Source: Bacillota bacterium
GTDB lineage: Bacteria; Bacillota; Clostridia; Lachnospirales; Lachnospiraceae
Direction: 5' to 3'
DNA length: 64,000 nt
Assembly (NCBI GenBank): GCA_023414875.1
Contig: JAEZMV010000028.1
Coordinates: 310,001 to 374,000 of the forward strand
Shown one piece after another: positions 37,814 to 46,797 of this stretch; position 1 is the first letter of the stretch, and each line of letters begins with the position of its first letter. Both the position numbers and the translations under genes were made by a program. The notes under the pieces were generated by a model. The model was not told where the DNA came from and made no database searches. It saw only the letters and a program-made list of their open reading frames with translations.

Positions 37814-39043
37814 ATGTTGGTAAAATATGAGTTCTTAAAAATCCTACGTAGAAAATCTACATTTATTGTTATGGCGGTTAGTTTGTTAGTAACGGTATTT
37901 CTTTTTGGTTTGCCGATAATGCGATATCAAACATATAATCAAGACGGTGTTATCAAAGGTACGGATGGTATTGCATACGAGAAAGAGCAGTACGAGGAGT
38001 TATCTGTAGCTCTGACAGATGAGTATATTGCTGATACAATCCATGAATATCAGAAGCTATTTAAAAATTCTGATAATGTGGGTTACGATGGCAATGAAAA
38101 ATTTCTGATTGGTGATGCTTATTGGAATTTTGTTGCACCACGAGAAAAGTTGTTGAATATAATTGCTGCAAATTATGATAATCCGGGAGAATATTCTGGT
38201 TTCACTAAGTTACCCGGTTTAGATATGACAGGCGGTGCAAATTTCTATGAAACAAGAGAAAGAAAAATAGAAGCACTGCTAAATTCCCCATCCCGCGACC
38301 TTTCCGAAGAACAAATTAAATACTGGAAGGAAATGAGCAAAAAAGTGGAAATACCTTTGCAATATGGATATTACGAGGGTTGGGAAATTGTCATCAGTAG
38401 TTTTGAACTTTTGATGTTTGTACTACTTGCTGTCTGCATTGTAATTGCACCCGTTTTTTCGGGTGAGTATCAAGCTGGAACAGACGCAGTTATTTTATCG
38501 GCTAAATATGGAAAAACAAAATTGATATCAGCGAAAATTGCTTCTTCGATTCTGTTTGGAATACTTACATTTACGTTACATGTTATTGTAGCATGTGGAT
38601 TACCGCTTGTAGCATTTGGCGTAAATGGGTGGAATCTTCCCGTACAAATCGCAAATACAACAATACCGTATCCATTCACTTTCTTACAGGCTTTCCTTAT
38701 TAACTTAGGTGTTATTTACTTGGTATTGCTTGCTATGATTGGTTTGACGCTTCTTTTGTCGGCAAAGATGAAAAGCTCATATCTTGTACTTGCTATACTT
38801 GTACCTGTGCTCTTCATGCCTATGTTTCTTTCACCTAATGGCACTTCGGGGATATATAATTTGATTCTGTTTTTACTGCCGTATCGTTCTACAATGCCCG
38901 AACTCGGTAAGTACATTTCCTATCAGTTTGGCGGCTCAGTTTTGGATATTCTTTCTGCAAGAGCTATTCTTTACGCAGTATTAACAGCGGTTATGTTGCC
39001 ACTTGCTAGATTGGGATTTAAGAAGCATCAAGTTTCAGCATAA
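37814..39043 (+). CDS. ABC-2 type transporter permease
   Basis: 409 residues. A first transmembrane helix (about 17-35), a large extracellular loop (about 40-190) and five or six further helices: the layout of ABC-2 exporters for antibiotics, bacteriocins or lipids. It looks intact, but its ATPase partner upstream is truncated and the following gene is broken too, so it is probably nonfunctional unless another ATPase substitutes. RBS is weak (GGAGAGGAG 20 nt upstream). Confidence 0.85.
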   Translation: MLVKYEFLKILRRKSTFIVMAVSLLVTVFLFGLPIMRYQTYNQDGVIKGTDGIAYEKEQYEELSVALTDEYIADTIHEYQKLFKNSDNVGYDGNEKFLIGDAYWNFVAPREKLLNIIAANYDNPGEYSGFTKLPGLDMTGGANFYETRERKIEALLNSPSRDLSEEQIKYWKEMSKKVEIPLQYGYYEGWEIVISSFELLMFVLLAVCIVIAPVFSGEYQAGTDAVILSAKYGKTKLISAKIASSILFGILTFTLHVIVACGLPLVAFGVNGWNLPVQIANTTIPYPFTFLQAFLINLGVIYLVLLAMIGLTLLLSAKMKSSYLVLAILVPVLFMPMFLSPNGTSGIYNLILFLLPYRSTMPELGKYISYQFGGSVLDILSARAILYAVLTAVMLPLARLGFKKHQVSA

Positions 39044-39052
39044 GAGGTATAT

Positions 39053-39208
39053 ATGAAGAATAAAAGATTACTGATTTTAGGAGCTGTCATTTTGGTAATT
39101 GGTATTGTTGTGGCAGCAGTTACGCAAGTCCCCAAGTGGTCTGAAAAATCATTTGAAGCCGTTGTGGGGGAACGGAAGAACATAAGTTTGAAGATGACTT
39201 TGCGATAA
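39053..39208 (+). pseudogene. Truncated third gene of the exporter operon
   Basis: 51 residues: one N-terminal membrane helix (RLLILGAVILVIGIVVAA), then VTQVPKWSEKSFEAVVGE, which resembles the start of a larger secreted or membrane protein. After that it runs out into unrelated residues and stops. AGAGG lies just before the ATG, 9 bp after the permease stop. Confidence 0.55.
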
Positions 39209-39220
39209 GAGATAAAGTGA

Positions 39221-39266
39221 GAGCCCCATATCAGCTATTGAGAAATAGTTGGTGTGGGGCTTATTA
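39221..39266 (+). terminator. Terminator of the exporter operon
   Basis: GAGCCCCATATC..CTATT paired with AATAG..GGTGTGGGGCTT, then TTATTATATT. Confidence 0.75.
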
Positions 39267-39403
39267 TATTGAAGGATTATATGAAATGGTTAGAATCCAA
39301 TCTGTTTGCATGTAATAATTTATTGTTATATAATATTTAAATAGGACTAAAGTATATTTCTGTTGTAATAATAAAAAATCAGAATTATAAAGGGAGAAGG
39401 TAG

Positions 39404-40228
39404 ATGATTTCTCAGAAGAATATAGAACGTTTCCAAGGAATATCGTTATGCAGGGGAGAGGATTTTCTATACATTTCTCCCCATAGCATATTGAAACCTT
39501 ATATATCCTGCTATACGATTACCATTCCTATAGCAATGTCGAATGAATATACAATATTGCCAACTGCCAGTTCAACAATAGTGATATCCGTAAGTACCAA
39601 TGATATATTTAGCCGCTTGCGTGGTGTAAACACAAAAGCATGTAATGTTGGAGTACATGCGAATATGATGAGGCTATTACTATTGGTTGAATTTCATTCC
39701 GGTTGTTTATATCCTTTTATTAAGGTGGAACAATCTGAGTTAATCGACAATTCATTTGAGTTGAATGATTTAGATAAAATGCTTAGGCAATCAATTGAAA
39801 ATGAACTGATAAAGTCTGAATGTATTGAAGACTTAGTTGAAGCACTGGATAAGATATTCATTACCCGATTAATTAATAATAGTTCCAGAAGGGAAATTAC
39901 CGCAATAATGAATAATATTGTTATGCATAAAGGAAATGTAAGTATGCGAGATTTATCCGTGGAATTTTATTACAGTGAAAAGCATATAAGGCGGTTATTC
40001 TTACAATATGTAGGTACTACCCCTAAAATTTTTTCTCGTATTGTGCGTGTTAATTTTGCGTTACGATTATTACAGAATAATCCTACGAATCTCATTGATG
40101 TTGCGACACGTGCTGGTTTTTTTGACCAACCTCATTTTATTCATGACTTTAAAACAATCTGTGGGTTATCTCCGCAAGTATATATTCAAAACATGTCCCT
40201 TTTTTACAATGATGAATTTAAGATGTAG
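39404..40228 (+). CDS. AraC-family transcriptional regulator
   Basis: 274 residues. An N-terminal sensing domain (about 1-170, unrecognised ligand) precedes a C-terminal AraC HTH pair (VSMRDLSVEFYYSEKHIRRLF; IDVATRAGFFDQPHFIHDFK). GGGAGAAGG precedes the ATG. It lies 36 bp upstream of the toroid-fold gene on the same strand and may regulate it. Confidence 0.88.
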   Translation: MISQKNIERFQGISLCRGEDFLYISPHSILKPYISCYTITIPIAMSNEYTILPTASSTIVISVSTNDIFSRLRGVNTKACNVGVHANMMRLLLLVEFHSGCLYPFIKVEQSELIDNSFELNDLDKMLRQSIENELIKSECIEDLVEALDKIFITRLINNSSRREITAIMNNIVMHKGNVSMRDLSVEFYYSEKHIRRLFLQYVGTTPKIFSRIVRVNFALRLLQNNPTNLIDVATRAGFFDQPHFIHDFKTICGLSPQVYIQNMSLFYNDEFKM

Positions 40229-40264
40229 TGTATAATTGTATATTATTTACTAGGAGGACATTCG

Positions 40265-41206
40265 ATGAAAAGACTGAGTAAACAAGCATTTGAAGAAATC
40301 CGATTATGGATTTATAGAAATGCAAGACAGATTGAACTAGCGTTATGGCAATATCACTTTGAAAATGGTAGTAAGGAAGCTGTGCTTTCAGCATTATCGT
40401 TATATCAAAACGATGATGGTGGTTTTGGCAATACTTTTGAGCCAGATAGCTGGAATCCTAATTCTTCGCCGTATACGACACTTACCGCAATAAATAAATT
40501 AAATGATATTAACTTTACTGATAAGAATCATCCAATAATGCAAGGTATATTTAGATTTATAGAAAGCGGTATACATAGTGATGAAAATGGTTGGTTGTTT
40601 AGCATCCCCACTAACGATGACTATCCACATGCACCATGGTGGACATATGATAGTGAAGCCAATAAATATGAGAGTATAGGTGTATCGTCAGGGATTACAT
40701 GTTTTATCTTGAAGTTTGCAGATAAGGATTCACAAATTTATAGAAGAGCTATTACGGTTGTCAATAAGTTAATTGATAAACTTAACACCTCTGGGAAATA
40801 CGGAGATATGGGTATAGGAGGATATTGCATATTAAAAGATACATTACGGCAACTGAATATGGCAGATAAGTTTGATATGGAATTTTTATCAAATACTGTG
40901 AAACAGCTTGTAAATGCTTCGATAGAACGGGATGCCTCCAAATGGGCTTATTATGGAAAAACTCCGTCAGATTTTATAACATCACCTGATAGCGAATTTT
41001 ATAAAGATAACGAGGAGATTATTTTAAGAGAGCTGGATTATATCATAGATGTTAGGCCTAATAACGGTGTTTGGGGAATTACATGGAGTTGGTTCGATAA
41101 TAACGAATTATATCCAAAAGAATTTGCAATATCGGAAAATTGGTGGAGAGCTGACATTGCGTTAAGAAAAACTAAGCTTTTAAAAAGTTTTAACAGGCTT
41201 GAATAA
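40265..41206 (+). CDS. Alpha/alpha-toroid (terpene cyclase/prenyltransferase-like) protein, function unknown
   Basis: 313 residues, no signal peptide. It contains QNDDGGFGNTFEPD and other aromatic- and glycine-rich turns (NNGVWGITWSWF), like the QW repeats of alpha/alpha-barrel cyclases. The catalytic DxDD motif of squalene-hopene cyclases is not seen, so an enzymatic role is unproven. AGGAGG lies before the ATG. Follows the AraC regulator by 36 bp. Confidence 0.6.
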   Translation: MKRLSKQAFEEIRLWIYRNARQIELALWQYHFENGSKEAVLSALSLYQNDDGGFGNTFEPDSWNPNSSPYTTLTAINKLNDINFTDKNHPIMQGIFRFIESGIHSDENGWLFSIPTNDDYPHAPWWTYDSEANKYESIGVSSGITCFILKFADKDSQIYRRAITVVNKLIDKLNTSGKYGDMGIGGYCILKDTLRQLNMADKFDMEFLSNTVKQLVNASIERDASKWAYYGKTPSDFITSPDSEFYKDNEEIILRELDYIIDVRPNNGVWGITWSWFDNNELYPKEFAISENWWRADIALRKTKLLKSFNRLE

Positions 41207-41397
41207 TTTCTTTAAAGAAAATGTATAAATTATTATAACGGAAATGGATTGATATTATAAGCTACTGTAATAATAATTTTAGTACTTTATAGAATTTCGA
41301 TTATAATAACCTTAGCTTTAATACATAGCGATACAATGTGCAGGATGTTTGGGAAGAAGTATCCTGTATTAATAAAATTGATTAGGAGCGAGAAACA

Positions 41398-41775
41398 ATG
41401 AGAAGATTACTATTACAAATTTACGTACAAAACAGAGCGGAAGCTTTTGACTTTTACAAGGACGCTTTTAATGCGGAAATTGGATATTGTGAAAAAGCGG
41501 ACGATGGTACAATTATTCATGCTGAACTTAACATTTGTGGACAAAGCATTGCTGTCGGTGAATTATATCAAAATAAGGAACAAACTATTCCCGGCAATAC
41601 AATGCAATTCTGTATGCAGTTTGAACCCGGAGAGGAGGCTATTATTGAACGAGCATATGAGAAAATGAAAAAAGATGGAAAAGTTCTTGAGCCTTTAGGT
41701 TCTTGCTTTTTCAGCCCGCTTATGACAGATATTATTGATAAATATGGTGTACATTGGTGCCTGTTTATCGGATAA
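41398..41775 (+). CDS. VOC-superfamily (glyoxalase/PhnB-like) protein
   Basis: 125 residues. Two beta-alpha-beta-beta-beta modules: LLLQIYVQNRAEAFDFYKDAFNAEI at the start, and GDS-like HAELNICGQSIAVGE. The end, DKYGVHWCLFIG, resembles PhnB-like proteins. Substrate unknown; family members include lyases, dioxygenases and drug-binding proteins. AGGAG lies before the ATG. ppdK remnant C begins about 110 bp after the stop. Confidence 0.85.
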   Translation: MRRLLLQIYVQNRAEAFDFYKDAFNAEIGYCEKADDGTIIHAELNICGQSIAVGELYQNKEQTIPGNTMQFCMQFEPGEEAIIERAYEKMKKDGKVLEPLGSCFFSPLMTDIIDKYGVHWCLFIG

Positions 41776-41882
41776 ACGGTAAAATGCTAGGTTGCTTGGG
41801 TCACAAAGGACTCGGTTTTTGTTTGAAATATCGATAAGAATCACAATTGTAAAAATAATATATCACATTGATATTATACTGA

Positions 41883-41909
41883 GCAGCACAGGCGGTATTG
41901 AATAATAAG
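41883..41909 (+). pseudogene. ppdK 3'-end remnant C
   Basis: Nine codons encode A-A-Q-A-V-L-N-N-K, identical to the PPDK C-terminus, yet six of the nine codons differ from ppdK only at synonymous positions (CAG, GCG, GTA, TTG, AAT, AAG). The terminator at 41904 overlaps its end. Confidence 0.65.
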
Positions 41910-41953
41910 TCCCATATTAGCGGTTGAGAAGTCGTTATTATGGGGCTTATTTC
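41904..41953 (+). terminator. Terminator after remnant C
   Basis: AATAAGTCCCATA / TATGGGGCTTATT stem followed by TTCTTG. Confidence 0.7.
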
Positions 41954-42067
41954 TTGCTTTACGAGGGAGTAATGTAAGTGTGTGGCCTGGGGTAAAAACA
42001 TTAAAATCATTGACAATAACATAAATCATGAGATAATGTTAGCATATTATAGAAGGGTGGTGGGTAA

Positions 42068-42232
42068 ATGAACAGAGAATATGAAATTATGCACCTAGAT
42101 AAAGTTGTTGTTGTGATTGATATAAAGACGGGCTATAATAGAATAGATAATCTGGTGTTTATGCCACATTCATTATATTTTGAAGATGCCGTAAATGTTG
42201 AGTCGGCTGTCAATAATATCAACAATTTTTAG
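42068..42232 (+). CDS. Small protein of unknown function
   Basis: 54 residues, soluble, beginning MNREYEIMHLDKVVVVIDIK. A GGGTGG stretch lies before the ATG. The stop is 12 bp upstream of the next start, so the pair should be cotranslated. I recognise no family. Confidence 0.5.
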   Translation: MNREYEIMHLDKVVVVIDIKTGYNRIDNLVFMPHSLYFEDAVNVESAVNNINNF

Positions 42233-42244
42233 AGGAGAGATAAT

Positions 42245-42772
42245 ATGACAGGGAGAAAAGGTCAGCTTGTTGCTGGTTTAGTGACGTTGGTCATTGGAAC
42301 ATTTGGCTTGTATGTATTGTTTGGACTTAATCAGATAATTCCCGGCTTAATTATGGTTATTGCTTTTGGTGTCACGAGCTTTTTTGCACTTAAAAATTTT
42401 TTCACCAGAACAGATGAACAGATTGACAATCAGAATCAAGAAAATAATAACCTGAGGCTTATGCTGATAAAGGATTTTATTACAAATGAGTATGGTCAGC
42501 AATACATAATCTTTGCACTTATGGGGCAAAGGGATGATGGCTCATTGCATCAGGAACGCTTGTATGCACACAGGATCGATTTTGATGAACGTGACTTTAG
42601 CAAAGGTGGGATGTGTTCAATTAATATCAATCTTTTATTTGGTCATGAAGAAACAATTGCTTATGAGGGAACAAGTATTACAGATATCTCAGATATCTCG
42701 CTTTCAGAATTTAAGGAAGTAAACAAGGCGATTAAAGCGCTTTTTACATACGCTATCAGCAAAACAGAGTAA
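42245..42772 (+). CDS. Two-helix membrane protein of unknown function
   Basis: 175 residues: two N-terminal transmembrane helices (about 8-26 and 30-50), then a cytoplasmic domain of about 120 residues with no recognised motif. GAGGAG lies before the ATG. It ends 14 bp before the ppdK remnant D, like a gene carried next to that sequence. Confidence 0.7.
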   Translation: MTGRKGQLVAGLVTLVIGTFGLYVLFGLNQIIPGLIMVIAFGVTSFFALKNFFTRTDEQIDNQNQENNNLRLMLIKDFITNEYGQQYIIFALMGQRDDGSLHQERLYAHRIDFDERDFSKGGMCSININLLFGHEETIAYEGTSITDISDISLSEFKEVNKAIKALFTYAISKTE

Positions 42773-42786
42773 CAAAATACTGCACA

Positions 42787-42937
42787 GTAACATGGGTGAC
42801 ACATCAAGTACAGGTGTTGCATTTACACGTACACTGGTGAAGCTAAAATCTACGGATTGACGAAGTCAAGACGCTGGCTCATTGGGAAGACGGCTTGTAC
42901 TGCGTGAGCACAGGCAGTTCTTAATAGTAAGAAATAG
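42787..42937 (+). pseudogene. ppdK remnant D: internal fragment plus 3' end
   Basis: 42787-42855 aligns with ppdK 33632-33707 (PPDK residues about 244-269, NMGDTSGTGVAFTR..TGEAKIYG) with one 7-nt deletion and about eight substitutions, nearly all silent. Then, after about 35 unmatched bases, 42890-42937 matches remnant A and the ppdK 3' end, reading A-Q-A-V-L-N-S-K-K-stop. This is a decayed piece of a divergent ppdK with roughly 1.8 kb missing. Confidence 0.75.
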
Positions 42938-43005
42938 TTGAAATTTTCAACGTTTTTCAATGGTTTGACTTAAGTTAGACTGTATTGAATTACAATAATT
43001 ATAGG

Positions 43006-43040
43006 GCACCCTATCATGAAAAAATGGTAGGGTGCTTTTG
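43006..43040 (+). terminator. Terminator after remnant D
   Basis: GCACCCTATCA / TGGTAGGGTGC stem with TTTT. The rest of the gap to 43177 is AT-rich and shows nothing else. Confidence 0.8.
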
Positions 43041-43177
43041 TGACATTATATAAAATGGGGTATTCCAGAAGCATCTGCATTAATTATGAGATAAAAGACT
43101 ATTTGGTAATATGACTTACAGTTGTCATATTTAATGATGTATACTATAAATAATATATTTGAGGAGAGTGACCTGAT

Positions 43178-44254
43178 ATGCAGGATATAAATTATTCATT
43201 AGGCAAAATATATAATTTTGCAGGAACAGGTAAACCAGGTTACAGCGGAGATGGAGATAACTCGGACTTAGCACAACTAAATGGACCGGCAGGTTTAGCA
43301 ATCGATAAAAATGATAATATTTATATAGCAGAAGTATTTAATAATACAATTCGAAAAGTAGATGTGATAACGAATCGTATTACAACGGTGGCGGGCTGTG
43401 GTATTCAGGGCTTTCAAGGAGACGGAGAGCTGGCGATTCATGCTAAGCTAAACGGACCGGAGGGTGTATTTGTAGACGAGTACGATAATATATATATTGC
43501 TGATACCTATAACCAGCGTATTAGGAGGGTTGATGGACAGACGGGGATTATAACTACAATTGCCGGCTGTGGTGATGCCGGTTATAATGGTGATGGTATC
43601 AAGGCATGTGATGCGTTGCTCAACAGTCCTGCCGGTGTTGTTGTTGATAAGATGGGCAATGTATATTTTAATGATTATAGAAACGACAGAATAAGAAAGA
43701 TTGATATAGAGGGGATTATTTCTACCTTTGCTGGAACGGGTACGAAGGGCTATAGTGGAGATGGAGATATAGCCAGCAAAGCACAAATTAATGATGTGTA
43801 TGGGCTGGGTATCGATAAATATGATAATATTTATATCATGGATAGCTTGAATTTTGCTGTTAGAAAGATAGACGCTCAAACGAAAGTGATAACAACAATC
43901 GTTGGGAAAGGAATTCCCGGTCCGATCACTGAATTTGACAGTATTTCAAACAGTTATATTGGGCGAGTTGTTCATGAAAAGGGAACGATAGGAATGGAAG
44001 CACCTCATGCGGTGGAAATCTCTTCGGATGGAAATATATTGGTTGCGGATACGGGGCATTCTCGTATTCGAATCGTAGATTTAAAACAGGATTCAGTATA
44101 TACGATAGCTGGTAATGGGGAAAAAGGGTATACTGGGAATAATGTGAAAGCACTTGATGCAAGCTTGTGTATTCATGGGTTAAGAATGGATTCAGCAAAT
44201 AACTTATATTTTAATGATTTCATAAATCACGTTGTGAGAGTTGTAAAATTTTAA
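43178..44254 (+). CDS. NHL-repeat beta-propeller protein
   Basis: 358 residues, no signal peptide or membrane helix, so apparently cytoplasmic. About six NHL blades, each with the pattern GDGxxAxxAxLxxPxGxxxDxxxNIYIADxxNxxIRKVD. NHL propellers bind proteins, RNA or sugars; no catalytic domain is attached. GAGGAG precedes the ATG. Related blades occur in the surface protein at 60681. cwlD follows about 80 bp later. Confidence 0.85.
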   Translation: MQDINYSLGKIYNFAGTGKPGYSGDGDNSDLAQLNGPAGLAIDKNDNIYIAEVFNNTIRKVDVITNRITTVAGCGIQGFQGDGELAIHAKLNGPEGVFVDEYDNIYIADTYNQRIRRVDGQTGIITTIAGCGDAGYNGDGIKACDALLNSPAGVVVDKMGNVYFNDYRNDRIRKIDIEGIISTFAGTGTKGYSGDGDIASKAQINDVYGLGIDKYDNIYIMDSLNFAVRKIDAQTKVITTIVGKGIPGPITEFDSISNSYIGRVVHEKGTIGMEAPHAVEISSDGNILVADTGHSRIRIVDLKQDSVYTIAGNGEKGYTGNNVKALDASLCIHGLRMDSANNLYFNDFINHVVRVVKF

Positions 44255-44336
44255 ATCTAAAGCAATTATGGAATGCTGGATTATTTTTGCTGATATATCA
44301 TAAGCTTTATAGAAACAGATATTGGGTGCTTTATAA

Positions 44337-45041
44337 ATGAAAAGAAAATATTTTAATATATTATTTTTGTTCATGGTTTTATTAGCCTGTGTTCTTTTGT
44401 CGGAAAAAGGAATAAGTACAATGAGGCATTTACTTAACCATAAACCGCACAGAATTACAGTGGCTATTGATGCAGGACATGGAGGTTTTGATCCGGGCAA
44501 GGTAGGAATAAATAATGCATTGGAAAAGGATATTAATTTAAGTATAGCATATAAATTAAAAAGTCTTTTAGAACAAAATGATATTAAAGTAATTATGACA
44601 AGAGAAGATAATGAGGGATTATATGAACAATCAGACCAGAATAAGAAGCTTGTAGATATGAAAAAGAGAGTTACAATTATCAATTCAAGTGATGCCTTTA
44701 TCGCAATAAGTATTCACCAAAATAGTTTTACACAGGAGAATTCCTGGGGAGCACAAGTCTTTTACTATCAAAAATCTGAGGAAGGAAAAATTCTTGCTGA
44801 AACAATACAAAAGAGTATGGTAAAGTCCTTAAATGATGGTAATCAAAGGATGGCAAAATCGAATAATAGTTATTATATGTTGAAACAGGTTAATTATCCT
44901 TTGGTAATTGTTGAATGTGGCTTCTTATCAAACAGGAAGGAAGCAGACCTTTTGTGTAAGGATTACTATCAAGAGGATGTAGCTTGGGCAATTCATCTAG
45001 GCGTACTGGAATATATTAACAAATATAATATAGATAAATGA
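44337..45041 (+). CDS. cwlD: N-acetylmuramoyl-L-alanine amidase, CwlD-like
   Basis: 234 residues. An N-terminal signal/anchor helix (about 5-22) is followed by an Amidase_3 domain: zinc ligands in IDAGHGG, the Glu of ALEKDINL, and HQNSF, with catalytic VECGFLSN near the end. CwlD helps make muramic-delta-lactam in the spore cortex, which would imply a spore former. A general Amidase_3 hydrolase is the alternative. The RBS is weak. Confidence 0.8.
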   Translation: MKRKYFNILFLFMVLLACVLLSEKGISTMRHLLNHKPHRITVAIDAGHGGFDPGKVGINNALEKDINLSIAYKLKSLLEQNDIKVIMTREDNEGLYEQSDQNKKLVDMKKRVTIINSSDAFIAISIHQNSFTQENSWGAQVFYYQKSEEGKILAETIQKSMVKSLNDGNQRMAKSNNSYYMLKQVNYPLVIVECGFLSNRKEADLLCKDYYQEDVAWAIHLGVLEYINKYNIDK

Positions 45042-45106
45042 AACACCGCAGTTATAACTTACGTATAGAAATTTTTTGTTACAACAATGCGTGAAATGTA
45101 AATATA

Positions 45107-45149
45107 AGTTCCATAGCAGCTTTATTATAGGTTGTTATGGAACTTTTTT
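45107..45149 (+). terminator. Terminator of the amidase gene
   Basis: AAGTTCCATA..CAGC / GTTG.TATGGAACTT with six T's following. Confidence 0.8.
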
Positions 45150-45327
45150 GCATTACATGGGATTAACGGTATTTATAGGGGAGCATATCATAAATGCTTG
45201 TGTACAATTTTATATAGATAACCAGAATTATATCTGGTACAATTGGAAATATGTAGTTATACATTATTGGGCATAGAATGATAAACAGAAAAGATAAAAT
45301 ATGTTAAAATATTGAGGTGATGCACTT

Positions 45328-46200
45328 ATGAATTTTAAAACTAATATGGATAATGTAATAGAATATATAGAAAGTAATCTGAAGGATACAATAGATTATC
45401 GTATTATTGCAAAAAAGGCTTGCTGTTCTATATACCACTTTCAAAGAGTGTTTTCCTATATTTTTGACATACCCTTAGCAGAATATATTCGCTGTAGACG
45501 AATGACCTTAGCAGCATTTGAGTTACATCAATCAGACATTAAGATACTTGATTTATCACTTGAGTTCGGGTACGATTCGCAATCCTCATTTTCTAGAGCA
45601 TTTCAGGCATTTCATGGGTGTTCTCCGTCTGAGGCAAGAGCTGGAAGTATAATGACAAAAGCTTATCCGCGTGTTTCTTTTCATATTAATTTTAATATAG
45701 GACAGAACATCAGCTATAGAATAGAAAAAACGCAAGCTTCTGTTTGGTTCGGTAAGAGTATTGAAATAGATGCTAGTGAGGCTTACTCGGAGAAAATATT
45801 TAAAAAAGCCTTTGAGTTTGGAAATGAAATTATGATAGATGGTACTCACGCAAAAATACTTGAATGCGCCCGTATGAAAGAGGGGGATCTCCTGACAAGT
45901 ATTCGTTATGCATTTCAGGAAGATGGTGCGCAGCGTTTTATGTATGGCGCAGAATTAATTTCTCAAGACACAGATAATACATATGAGCGTCTGAACGTGG
46001 CGGATACCTTGTGGGCAGTTTTCAAATATCCTTATGTTGTTTATCCAGAAACCACATTGCCCCTGTATCATAAAATTTATAGTGAGTGGTTTCCTACATC
46101 CGGGTATGTACAGACCGAGGGTGCATGTATGGAAAAATGTTATAAAGATTACATTGAGGTATGGCTTCCTATCACGAAAGCAATTCTTGAAAAGAATTAA
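45328..46200 (+). CDS. AraC-family regulator with GyrI-like effector-binding domain
   Basis: 290 residues, the same architecture as the protein at 36145. AraC HTH pair (CCSIYHFQRVFSYIFDIPLAEYI; LDLSLEFGYDSQSSFSRAFQAFHG), then an effector domain ending WFPTSGYVQTEGACMEKCYKDYIEVWLP. GAGGTGATG precedes the ATG. The acetyltransferase gene begins 27 bp later, a likely target or operon partner. Confidence 0.9.
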   Translation: MNFKTNMDNVIEYIESNLKDTIDYRIIAKKACCSIYHFQRVFSYIFDIPLAEYIRCRRMTLAAFELHQSDIKILDLSLEFGYDSQSSFSRAFQAFHGCSPSEARAGSIMTKAYPRVSFHINFNIGQNISYRIEKTQASVWFGKSIEIDASEAYSEKIFKKAFEFGNEIMIDGTHAKILECARMKEGDLLTSIRYAFQEDGAQRFMYGAELISQDTDNTYERLNVADTLWAVFKYPYVVYPETTLPLYHKIYSEWFPTSGYVQTEGACMEKCYKDYIEVWLPITKAILEKN

Positions 46201-46227
46201 CAGAATTTTTGAAGGAAAGGTATAATA

Positions 46228-46662
46228 ATGATTAGAAAGTATGAAAATTCCGATTTGACTGCCTGTGCGCAAATTATGATGGAGGTTTATAATAATGAAT
46301 TATGGCAATGTCGTTGGTCATTAGAGACAGCGAAAAATTATTTGCAGGATTTTGTTGATCATGCGAAATTCATTGGTTACACAATACTGATTGACAATAA
46401 AGTGATAGGAGCAATATTTGCACATGAAAAAAATTGGTGGAACAACAGTGAAGTATTCATAGAGGAAATGTTTATATCACCAGAACTACAAAGGCATGGA
46501 TATGGAACAGAATTGCTTCATACTGTAGAAAGCTATATTAAAGAACATAAATTAGCAGGTTTTACCTTAACGACAAACCGATTTACACCTGCACCAGATT
46601 TCTACAGAAAAAATGGATTTGTGGATTGTGACCATGTACTCTATATGGGGAAAGGAATATAA
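46228..46662 (+). CDS. GNAT-family N-acetyltransferase
   Basis: 144 residues, a single GNAT fold. The acetyl-CoA-binding motif A is present as FISPELQRHGYGTELLHTVESYI, and the C-terminal YRKNGFVDCDHVLYMGK is typical. The acceptor substrate is unknown; it could be an antibiotic, polyamine or protein. AAGGAAAGG precedes the ATG. Downstream of the AraC gene, then a perfect terminator hairpin. Confidence 0.9.
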   Translation: MIRKYENSDLTACAQIMMEVYNNELWQCRWSLETAKNYLQDFVDHAKFIGYTILIDNKVIGAIFAHEKNWWNNSEVFIEEMFISPELQRHGYGTELLHTVESYIKEHKLAGFTLTTNRFTPAPDFYRKNGFVDCDHVLYMGKGI

Positions 46663-46750
46663 AATGTTAGCTGTATTTTCTTGAAATCTAATACTGAATT
46701 TGAAATAATGTGGGCTAAGTTGTTATAGCTCCATATTAAGCACCGTAGAT

Positions 46751-46797
46751 AGAACTCACGCATTGAGAATTCTATGTTGAATCAATGCGTGAGTTCT
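46751..46797 (+). terminator. Terminator of the AraC-GNAT unit
   Basis: Perfect 16-bp arms AGAACTCACGCATTGA / TCAATGCGTGAGTTCT. The rest of the 46663-47032 gap contains only the lacI promoter and a possible operator. Confidence 0.8.

Noticed and set aside
39209..39300. Frameshifted continuation of the truncated exporter gene
   Set aside because: Another frame stays open for about 35 codons but crosses the terminator hairpin and shows no family-like sequence.
45076..45276. 66-codon plus-strand open frame
   Set aside because: It runs through a terminator hairpin, has no ribosome site and an implausible composition.
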